Assembly: GCA_023139105.1 (NCBI GenBank)
Contig: JAGLOF010000013.1
Coordinates: forward strand, 1 to 64,000
Source of the DNA: a bacterium
GTDB lineage: Bacteria; Zhuqueibacterota; QNDG01; JAGLOF01
Length of the DNA stretch: 64,000 nucleotides
Direction of reading: 5' to 3'
Part shown: in pieces, positions 57,402 to 64,000 of the stretch
Numbering within the stretch: the first letter of the stretch is position 1
Layout of the letters: each line of letters starts with the position of its first letter
The notes under the pieces: model-generated
Databases searched by the model: none
Told to the model about the DNA's origin: nothing
The model's input: only the letters and a program-made list of their open reading frames with translations
Program-made: the position numbers and the translations under genes

Positions 57402-58379
57402 CTAAATAGCCTGTCCTTCCATCTGTTTCATGACTTGCATGGCTACTGCCAGAGCATCACGGCCTTCCTGCCCGGAGACAGTGGCTACTGTCTGACCGGC
57501 TAATGTCAGCACAAAGGCTTCAAGTTCTACTTCAAGACCAAATACATCTGAAATTTTCGGACGATGATAACCGATCTGCTTTTTGCGGTCTCCAATACCC
57601 ATTTCACCCAGGATCATTGTGGCATCAGATGCGTCTTCTTCAAGCTGAAAGATTTCGGCGACTTTATCCAGAAAATCAACAGTCACATATGCGTCTTTTT
57701 GGAATAGCCGCATTTTCCTCATTTTTTTCTGAGAGATGCGGCTGGCAGTCAGGTTGGCAACTGCACCGTTCTCAAAGGTCAATCGTGCATTTGCTATATC
57801 TATAGTATCAGAAACAACGGCAACTCCGCTGGCATCCACTTTTGCAACAGGGCTCTTTACCATATGCAGAATAAAATCAATATCGTGTATCATCAGATCA
57901 AGCACAACAGCTACTTCTGTACCTCTGGGATTGAAAGGTGCCAGACGATGAGATTCAATGAATTTTGGTTGAAGATCAAACTGATCCAGTGCACGAACAG
58001 CCGGGTTGAAACGCTCAACCTGCCCAACCTGCAATGTGAGGTCTCGTTTCTGTGCTTCATTAATGAGTGTATCGGCTTCTTCGGTATTTACAGCAATTGG
58101 TTTTTCTACAAGGACATGAACGTTTTTTTCAATGGCTTTTAAACCTGCTTCAAGATGTTTATCAGTTGGGACAACAATACTTACACCATCAACTGCTTCC
58201 AGAAGATCATCCAGCGATTTAAATGCCTGGCAATTAGTCTCTGCTGCAATTTCCGTTGCACGATCATAGTCAACATCATAGACGCCTATTAATTCGGCTT
58301 GTTCAATTTTGGAATAGTTCTGTGCATGAAAACGGCCAAGATGACCAACACCAATTACACCTACTTTTATTTTTTTCAA
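57402..58379 (-). CDS. Gfo/Idh/MocA-family oxidoreductase of the lipid A operon
   Basis: 325 residues from a TTG start, chosen because AAGGAGTAGTAAC lies upstream. VGVIGVGHLGRFHAQNY binds NAD(P), VLVEKPIAVN is the family EKP motif and LMIHDIDFILHMV the catalytic helix. Oxidoreductases of this group sit beside lpxA/lpxB in several FCB phyla; a role as a UDP-GlcNAc 3-dehydrogenase (GnnA-like, for amide-linked lipid A) is possible but would need a GnnB-type aminotransferase, not seen here. Confidence 0.85.
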   Translation of the reverse strand: MKKIKVGVIGVGHLGRFHAQNYSKIEQAELIGVYDVDYDRATEIAAETNCQAFKSLDDLLEAVDGVSIVVPTDKHLEAGLKAIEKNVHVLVEKPIAVNTEEADTLINEAQKRDLTLQVGQVERFNPAVRALDQFDLQPKFIESHRLAPFNPRGTEVAVVLDLMIHDIDFILHMVKSPVAKVDASGVAVVSDTIDIANARLTFENGAVANLTASRISQKKMRKMRLFQKDAYVTVDFLDKVAEIFQLEEDASDATMILGEMGIGDRKKQIGYHRPKISDVFGLEVELEAFVLTLAGQTVATVSGQEGRDALAVAMQVMKQMEGQAI

Positions 58380-58626
58380 GTTACTACTCCTTGTTTTTGA
58401 ATGTAACGCTTAAATCAAGTTAATGTAACAAGATGAGACATTCACTGCAACAATGTTTTTCGTGAAAAATAAAAAACAATCTTTCACAAGATTTTCCTCT
58501 CTGACTTTTACTCATGTTATATTTGCATTTCAGCGAGACAGTAATTTTCCAGTAGTGTCTCAAACATATTTGTTGTTATATTCAAATAGCATTTTAGTGT
58601 ATATTTTTTTTCATGAGGTGATATCT

Positions 58627-60075
58627 ATGAAGAAGTTTGTTATAATAGTAGTACTATGTTTGGTATCACATGTATTTGCACAGGATACAGATCCTCCGGT
58701 GCTGGGCGGATTTGCATTTTCGCCGGATAGCATTGATGTGCTGACTGTTGCTGATACTGTGGAAGTAACTGTCAGTGCCACTGATGCCGGGAGCGGTTTG
58801 TCGTATTGCAAGGTGTATTTTATCTCTCCGTCAGGCCAGCAGTCGCAATCCAGATTCTTTTTGTTCCGGACAGGCAGTGCTGCAGATACGGCAACAGCCC
58901 TTATCGTTTTTGATTCTTTCATTGAATCGGGGGATTGGTTAATTGAAAAAGTTGTAATAGCAGATGTGCAGGGGAATGAGATTACTGCGTTTACAGCTGA
59001 TTTAATTGGTCTGGGATTTCCTGCTTCTCTCAATATTGTATCTGAGCAAGATGTTGAGCCTCCGGGATTGACGGATTTTGTCTTTGCCATTAACATTGTC
59101 AATGTAGAGACCGGTCCGGATACTGTGCAATATACAATTAAAGCTGAAGACAATCTCAGTGGCCTGTCTCATATTATGATTTCTTTGGAATCACCATCAG
59201 GCAGTATGAGCGTTTCCGGTATCAGTGGATTCAGTCATGTGGGCAGCCTGTTGGACTCATTGACCGGTTCAATAATTATTCCATCGAATTCAGAGCCGGG
59301 CAAGTGGGGTGTAGCTGAGCTTAAGTTAGTGGATTGTGTCGGGGAATTTATTACATATACTAGAAATGATCTAGTAGAAATGGATGTTGATCCGTCATTT
59401 ACCGTGATTTCCGTAGAAGACAGTTCTCCCCCAAATTTGCTTGAATATACATTCTCTCAAGACTCTTTTATTAAGGAGATAGATTCTGATACTTTAAAAA
59501 TTACAGTCAGTGCCGTTGATGATGTGAGCGGCCTGAGTAATGCGATTTTCAGGTTTACATCGCCGTCTGAAGAGCATGTTGCCATATGCAACATTGATTT
59601 TGATGCAGGGGAGCTATCAGATACATCTGCGGCATTTATCTCCTCCGGGCAGTGGTCTGAGAGCGGCAATTGGTATTTAACATCGATCTGGATTAAAGAT
59701 GTAACTGGCAATGAGGTAGAGTATTCCAGGGCAGATCTGGAAGGAAGAGCTTTGCCGACTTTGATTACTGTTACAGAACAGACATCCGGAATTGAAGAAA
59801 CCGGGGCTCCTGCTAATTTCAGGCTTTTACAAAATTACCCCAATCCGTTTAATCCCAGCACAACCATTGAATATCATCTGCCAGGGACGATGAAGATAGA
59901 GATATCAATTTACAATATTCTCGGAGAGAAAGTAGCGACATTATTTAAAGGTATGAAAAACGCAGGTGATCACATGGTCTTGCTGAATGCAGAGAACCTG
60001 GTATCAGGCATATATTTTTATGAATTAAAGACAGAGGGCGGCAGGTTTCTACGACAATGCCTGCTCCTTCGATAG
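58627..60075 (+). CDS. Secreted three-repeat protein with type A T9SS sorting tail
   Basis: 482 residues from the ATG at 58627 (GAGGTGATATCT upstream); the longer frame to 58453 is not credible. Signal peptide MKKFVIIVVLCLVSHVFAQ. Three repeats of about 125 residues follow, each starting D-x-x-PP-x-L and containing a DxxSGLS motif (DAGSGLSYCK, DNLSGLSHIM, DDVSGLSNAI). The end has LLQNYPNPFNPSTTIEYHLP and VSGIYFYELKTEGG, a FlgD-like type A sorting domain. Probably exported by the type IX system and displayed or released. Confidence 0.85.
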   Translation: MKKFVIIVVLCLVSHVFAQDTDPPVLGGFAFSPDSIDVLTVADTVEVTVSATDAGSGLSYCKVYFISPSGQQSQSRFFLFRTGSAADTATALIVFDSFIESGDWLIEKVVIADVQGNEITAFTADLIGLGFPASLNIVSEQDVEPPGLTDFVFAINIVNVETGPDTVQYTIKAEDNLSGLSHIMISLESPSGSMSVSGISGFSHVGSLLDSLTGSIIIPSNSEPGKWGVAELKLVDCVGEFITYTRNDLVEMDVDPSFTVISVEDSSPPNLLEYTFSQDSFIKEIDSDTLKITVSAVDDVSGLSNAIFRFTSPSEEHVAICNIDFDAGELSDTSAAFISSGQWSESGNWYLTSIWIKDVTGNEVEYSRADLEGRALPTLITVTEQTSGIEETGAPANFRLLQNYPNPFNPSTTIEYHLPGTMKIEISIYNILGEKVATLFKGMKNAGDHMVLLNAENLVSGIYFYELKTEGGRFLRQCLLLR

Positions 60076-60098
60076 AGAATTTTAAACAGGAGAATACT

Positions 60099-62126
60099 AT
60101 GAGAAAAGCAGGAATATTTATTTTGCTTATCATGGCTGGATCTTTAATAGCTCAGGATTTGGATGTATTATCGGAAAGGCAAAAAGAAGACAGCTTCCCC
60201 CGGGTGATGTCCTATGAAGGATTTATCACAGAGGCTGATGGTAAGGCTGTTGATAATGGAGAGTATGATTTTATTTTTTCAATTTATACAGTGCAGAGCG
60301 GCGGCATCGCTATTTGGACGGAAAGCCATGAATCGGTGATGGTCAATGGAGGTTTGATTCAATTGTATCTTGGAAGAGGAAGCGATCCCAGGCCGTTGGA
60401 CCTTCCCTTTAATACGACTTATTATCTTGGTATTAAGGTAGGTAACAAGCCAGAGATGTCTCCCCGCATGGAGCTGACACCTTCTGCTTATAGCTTTCAT
60501 TCCAGAATGGCCGATGAAGTGGCAGATGGGTCTGTCAGCACAGAAAAGCTGGCTGCCAACGCGGTTACTGATGATAAGATAAAAAGTGTCAGCTGGAACA
60601 AGATTACAGATATTCCATTGCAAAGTTCGGATGTTATGACAGCAACGGGAGGCAGCGGATGGACTCTGCGCGGTAATATCAAAACAAAACCTCCTGTAGA
60701 TTTTCTCGGCACCATTGATTTTAATGATCTGGTACTGAAAACAGACAATAGAGAACGATTCAGGCTTGGCAAAGAGGGCAATACACATGTTGCTCATAAC
60801 ATTTTGATGCAGGATGATAATGCCATTGGAGCCGCTGTAATTACACAAATAACACCGGGAGAAGTTGTCTACAAAATGAAAGAGCGGCTCATCTTTGATG
60901 AGGATGAGAACGACCTTGAAATGATGGGAGCGGATGTTGGTGTAAACGTACAGCAGCCGGAAGGTCTATTCCATGTAAGAGGAACCGGAGAGATCAGCAA
61001 AAAGCATATTGCCCTGTTTGAAAATGCTGAAAATGAGCAGGGGGTGGCAATAACTAAAGATCAGGATGTTGGCATAGGCACCGAAGAACCCCTGTGCAAG
61101 CTGCATGTTAAGGCTGTTGGAAGGTTTGCCACAGCCACAACTACTGCCATGGAACCCTTGCAAACAGGCAAATCAGTATCTGAAGATGAGCATGTTGCCC
61201 TCTTTGAAAATACGGAAAACGGTGATGGTATTGCCATTAAAATAAATGCCGGAACGCCGGGGTATGACAATAATTTTGTCACTTTTCTTAATGGCAGTGA
61301 TAAAATTGTGGGAAGAATTGAAGGCGAGACCCTGGCTGAATTGCATTGGCTGAATTGGGAATTTATCTGGCATACCACTATGTTTTTGCTTGATGAAGTT
61401 TTGGTTATAGCTGAAGGTGTCGCATGTAAAAAACAAGGTGATGGATATGAATTTAATGTTCAGATCTGTCATGGTGTCAAGATGCTGGCAGAGTATGCTG
61501 AATGGGAAATTAACCGCTGCCTGAGTGCAGGGGTTGCCTATAACTCATCTGCAGGAGATTATGCCGAGTATCTTGAGAGGATGAACCCTGATGACATCAT
61601 GACACCGGGTGATATTGTGGGCGTGTTCGGCGGAAGAATATCCAAAGATACAAGAGGGGCCCAACAGTATATGGCCGTTTCCACAGCACCCATTGTACTT
61701 GGAAATATGCCCGGCGAATCCAATCTTCATCAATATGAAAAAGTTGCTTTCATGGGTCAGGTGCCTGTCAAAGTCAGCGGCAGAGTTGAAGAAGGTGATT
61801 ACATTATTCCCTCAGGATTAGATGATGGTATAGGAATAGCAGTTTCTCCTGAGATGATGACAGCCAGGGAATTTTGCAAAGTTGTGGGCCGCGCATGGAG
61901 TGCTTCTGAAAATGAATCAGTGACCTTCATCAACGTTGCAGTAGGTCTGAATGGTGGAGATATTGCCAAATTTGTAGAGAAACAGACAGAAGAACTCTTA
62001 AGAACCCGTTCCGAGTTATCCAGTTTAAAGCAGGAAGTCAGCCAGATGAAGACGCTGATGTACAGAATGGCCAGAGATGAAAAAATTTCCACTGATGCTA
62101 CAATTATAAAAACAAGCTTAAGATAG
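60099..62126 (+). CDS. Large exported fibre-like protein with C-terminal coiled coil
   Basis: 675 residues from the ATG at 60099 (CAGGAGAATACT). Signal peptide MRKAGIFILLIMAGSLIAQ. The N-domain (about 35-150, VMSYEGFITEADGKAVDNGE) is of the kind found before tail-fibre-like repeats; EKLAANAVTDDKI is a typical phage-like fibre repeat. About 480-640 (SSAGDYAEYLERMNPDDIMT, TPGDIVGVFGGRISKDT) resembles Peptidase_G2/intramolecular-chaperone-type domains. The end is a coiled coil (EELLRTRSELSSLKQEVSQM). No T9SS tail. Its start is 23 bases after the preceding stop. Confidence 0.65.
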   Translation: MRKAGIFILLIMAGSLIAQDLDVLSERQKEDSFPRVMSYEGFITEADGKAVDNGEYDFIFSIYTVQSGGIAIWTESHESVMVNGGLIQLYLGRGSDPRPLDLPFNTTYYLGIKVGNKPEMSPRMELTPSAYSFHSRMADEVADGSVSTEKLAANAVTDDKIKSVSWNKITDIPLQSSDVMTATGGSGWTLRGNIKTKPPVDFLGTIDFNDLVLKTDNRERFRLGKEGNTHVAHNILMQDDNAIGAAVITQITPGEVVYKMKERLIFDEDENDLEMMGADVGVNVQQPEGLFHVRGTGEISKKHIALFENAENEQGVAITKDQDVGIGTEEPLCKLHVKAVGRFATATTTAMEPLQTGKSVSEDEHVALFENTENGDGIAIKINAGTPGYDNNFVTFLNGSDKIVGRIEGETLAELHWLNWEFIWHTTMFLLDEVLVIAEGVACKKQGDGYEFNVQICHGVKMLAEYAEWEINRCLSAGVAYNSSAGDYAEYLERMNPDDIMTPGDIVGVFGGRISKDTRGAQQYMAVSTAPIVLGNMPGESNLHQYEKVAFMGQVPVKVSGRVEEGDYIIPSGLDDGIGIAVSPEMMTAREFCKVVGRAWSASENESVTFINVAVGLNGGDIAKFVEKQTEELLRTRSELSSLKQEVSQMKTLMYRMARDEKISTDATIIKTSLR

Positions 62127-62137
62127 AGGGCTGAGGC

Positions 62138-63040
62138 ATGAACCAGAGACTTCAATTATTATGTGTCATGATTTTCATGATGGGGCTTGATGTTCAGCCT
62201 GTTAAGAGTCAGGATGAAAATGTAAAAGAAAAGTGTGTCTATCAATATGATGTAGTTAACGGCCAGGCCGGTCAAGGCAAACGTCTGCTTTCGCGTACCC
62301 GGTTTAATCAAATCGGTAAACTGACTGCACATATTAAATATGATCAACATGGCCGTATTTCTGCTCAAGAGAGTAATATTTACGATGATGCGGGGCGTCT
62401 GGCCGAATCAATTATCAGCTCAGGATCGGCAAATATATCAAAAAAAATTGTCTATGAGTATGATGATGATGGCTCAATGATCAGGGCGGTATCAGAGAAT
62501 CTGGCCTCCAATCTCAGAATCATCATTGAACATAGATATGATGATCAAAAAAATAGAATCGAGACGTTGGTGCATACGCCGGATAATGGCTATTATCGTC
62601 GTATGGAGCATAGGCATATCGGCATAGAAAAAGAAGTAAAAACGGTAGTCTATAATCTTGCGGGAGATATTGTCAGCAGCGGTGATATGAAATATGATGA
62701 TAATGGTAAGATGGTTGCCGCCGGAAGTGCAAAGGCTAGTCCATCTCAAAGAGTTGAGAGAGAGTATGATGCTGATAATAATCCCATAAAGGTTGTAAGA
62801 TTTGATCTTCGCGGCAGAGTGACATCACGAACTTCAAATAAATATGATGAAGCTGGAAATTTGGCAGAAGTTATCATAGAAAGACCCTCTGCCAATATGA
62901 AGACGCGTACAGTGAACGGCTATAATGAGCAGGGTTTACTGGAGAGGCAGATTAGTTATAACGGGCTGGACAGGCCGGTTAAGATTCTTGGCATTGTCTA
63001 TGATTTTCATGACAATAAGCAGGAGGACAATGATGAATAG
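62138..63040 (+). CDS. Exported YD-repeat-like protein
   Basis: 300 residues with a signal-like N-terminus (LLCVMIFMMGLDVQPVKSQ). It has about eight repeats of the form YDxxGxxxxxxxxxYDDAGRL or KYDDNGKM, as in RHS/YD-repeat proteins, but no RHS core or toxin tip. It begins 11 bases after the fibre-like gene and overlaps the next by eight. The repeats may form a small beta shell or bind carbohydrate; that is inference. Confidence 0.65.
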   Translation: MNQRLQLLCVMIFMMGLDVQPVKSQDENVKEKCVYQYDVVNGQAGQGKRLLSRTRFNQIGKLTAHIKYDQHGRISAQESNIYDDAGRLAESIISSGSANISKKIVYEYDDDGSMIRAVSENLASNLRIIIEHRYDDQKNRIETLVHTPDNGYYRRMEHRHIGIEKEVKTVVYNLAGDIVSSGDMKYDDNGKMVAAGSAKASPSQRVEREYDADNNPIKVVRFDLRGRVTSRTSNKYDEAGNLAEVIIERPSANMKTRTVNGYNEQGLLERQISYNGLDRPVKILGIVYDFHDNKQEDNDE

Positions 63041-63578
63041 ATTTCAATTGGCGATTGTCCTGTTAATTTTCTCGGGCAATATTTTGGCCCAGACAGCGAG
63101 GATGGCACGGATAACAGGGGGGGTGCAAAACAGTGTTATTGATCATGGAGTGAGAATGAAGAGCCGTATTGGCAGTCCTTTTATTGGTTCAACCGGAAAC
63201 GCTGCATTGTCAATTTCTTCGGATGTGTATGCCCTGCTAGCAGGTACTGTTTTAAGTGCCGGGCAGGAAGAATCTCGTACAGGTTCAGAAGAGAAAGAGA
63301 TGGCGGTTAAACTTTTGCAAAACCATCCAAATCCTTTCAATCCTCATACTACTATAAAATATTTTCTTCCGCAATCTTCAAGGGTAGTTGTAAAGATTTA
63401 TCATATTCTAGGCATAGAGATCTGCACATTGGTAGATGAGGAACAAGATGGCGGAGAGAAGAATGTGCGATGGAATGCCAAGAATCAGAACGGAGAAGCA
63501 GTGGCTTCAGGCATGTATATCTGCCGTATTATTGCCGGTAAATATCATGCAAGTATGAAAATGATCCTCCTTAAATAA
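63033..63578 (+). CDS. Short secreted protein with type A T9SS sorting tail
   Basis: 181 residues from the ATG at 63033, six bases after AGGAGG; the ATG at 63030 is nearly equal. Signal peptide MNRFQLAIVLLIFSGNILAQ. The middle (about 25-75) has no known domain. The C-terminal 90 residues, with LLQNHPNPFNPHTTIKYFLP and VASGMYICRIIAGKY, are a FlgD-like type A sorting domain. Half of this small protein is sorting tail, so its mature part would be tiny. Confidence 0.8.
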   Translation: MNRFQLAIVLLIFSGNILAQTARMARITGGVQNSVIDHGVRMKSRIGSPFIGSTGNAALSISSDVYALLAGTVLSAGQEESRTGSEEKEMAVKLLQNHPNPFNPHTTIKYFLPQSSRVVVKIYHILGIEICTLVDEEQDGGEKNVRWNAKNQNGEAVASGMYICRIIAGKYHASMKMILLK

Positions 63579-63605
63579 ATGTTTGTACTAATATAGGAGC
63601 TTCCA

Positions 63606-64000
63606 ATGGATTTTGAATGTTACAGGACAGGCCCGTTTTATTTGAGGCCGCTGGCAATTGTACTGCTGATTGCATTGATCGTTATCGGGCAATCTGCAGG
63701 TTTCGCCGCTGTGGCTGAAACAGATGTCGGGCACGCTGATCAGCCGTCTCCAGTGGTCGATTCAAAAGGTAATGTGCATATTGTATCAGCCAGGTACAAC
63801 TATTTTACATGCCTCTACCGTACATCAGGTACAGCACCGCACAGGTATACTATCTTTGAATGGGATACTTATCACAAAATTAGCGGCGAACCGGGCAGGT
63901 TTCAGGTAGTGCTCTATGAAAGCGGTAATATAGTCATTACAATCAACGAGAGTAGTGGAGCCATAGACGGTTTTCCCATTACAGGTGTTAATTGTGACTC
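63606..64000 (+). CDS. Secreted protein, 5' part (runs off the window)
   Basis: Open from the ATG at 63606 (TAGGAGCTTCCA upstream) to the window end, 131 codons. A hydrophobic signal (LAIVLLIALIVIGQSAGFAA) is followed by DQPSPVVDSKGNVHIVSAR, a BNR/propeller-like strand. Later, ISGEPGRFQVVLYESGNIVI resembles the strand found in many large secreted proteins of KSB1-type bacteria. A T9SS tail would be expected beyond the edge. Confidence 0.7.
   Translation, partial: MDFECYRTGPFYLRPLAIVLLIALIVIGQSAGFAAVAETDVGHADQPSPVVDSKGNVHIVSARYNYFTCLYRTSGTAPHRYTIFEWDTYHKISGEPGRFQVVLYESGNIVITINESSGAIDGFPITGVNCD

Noticed and set aside
60279-60848. 189-codon antisense frame in the fibre-like gene
   Set aside because: Opposite a gene with good signal peptide and ribosome site; no recognisable protein features.

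Overview
The window looks like a chromosomal segment of an uncultured Gram-negative (diderm) bacterium of the FCB group; Calditrichota, KSB1, Marinimicrobia and Ignavibacteria are the kinds of lineage it suggests. This is inferred from three things: type A T9SS sorting tails of the NYPNPFNPSTTI kind on secreted proteins, a carboxypeptidase-regulatory TonB receptor, and lipid A genes (lpxB, lpxK). Bases are moderately AT-rich, many genes have GGAG-type ribosome binding sites, and several well-placed starts are TTG or GTG. No tRNA, rRNA, CRISPR array or intact insertion sequence was seen.

Layout. 1-820: gene debris and an intact Phd-type antitoxin whose PIN toxin appears reduced to a 24-residue remnant. 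954-7270 (-): TonB receptor, propeller-transglutaminase and PQQ-type propeller, all exported. 7801-13298 (+): GH29 fucosidase, class II (fuculose-phosphate type) aldolase and lutABC, readable as fucose glycoside to lactaldehyde to lactate to pyruvate. 13299-13932: repeat-rich gap. 13933-20935: membrane proteins, a PLP decarboxylase, an M29 aminopeptidase, a GH18 enzyme and an HTH/membrane/HEAT trio. 20936-22898: a small-gene region with a DUF5678/retropepsin-like pair, a probable frameshifted zinc ribbon and duplicated 3' flanks.

22899-29084 (-) is the most distinctive locus: outer-membrane protein, oleB, oleA, a second degenerate oleA-like gene, oleC and oleD. It predicts head-to-head condensation of two fatty acyl chains through a beta-lactone to a long-chain olefin, with a paired (possibly heterodimeric) thiolase. 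29435-38123: lone MacB-type permease, secreted phosphatase-family protein, membrane protein, and a large modular GH2 beta-galactosidase. 38373-46276: bactofilin, M23 peptidase, an M28 peptidase relic, lipoprotein cyclophilin, Tag glycosylase, an acyltransferase-like protein, the TldD/PmbA pair and a possible 41-residue membrane peptide. 46500-51040 (-): a MacAB-like exporter (HlyD, ATPase, two permeases) whose TolC gene is a frameshifted stub. 51309-58379 (-): a tight six-gene operon (Gfo/Idh oxidoreductase, lpxB, lpxK, a sigma-54 activator lacking the receiver aspartate, nadB, TIM-barrel protein). 58627-64000 (+): secreted proteins, two with T9SS tails, running off the window edge.

Dispersed palindromic repeats with a CCCCGGG core occur near 13.6, 34.1 and 46.3 kb. 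Four genes look broken (VapC, zinc ribbon, M28 peptidase, TolC), so the genome appears to carry decaying genes between well-kept operons. All functional calls rest on reading motifs and context, without database searches.
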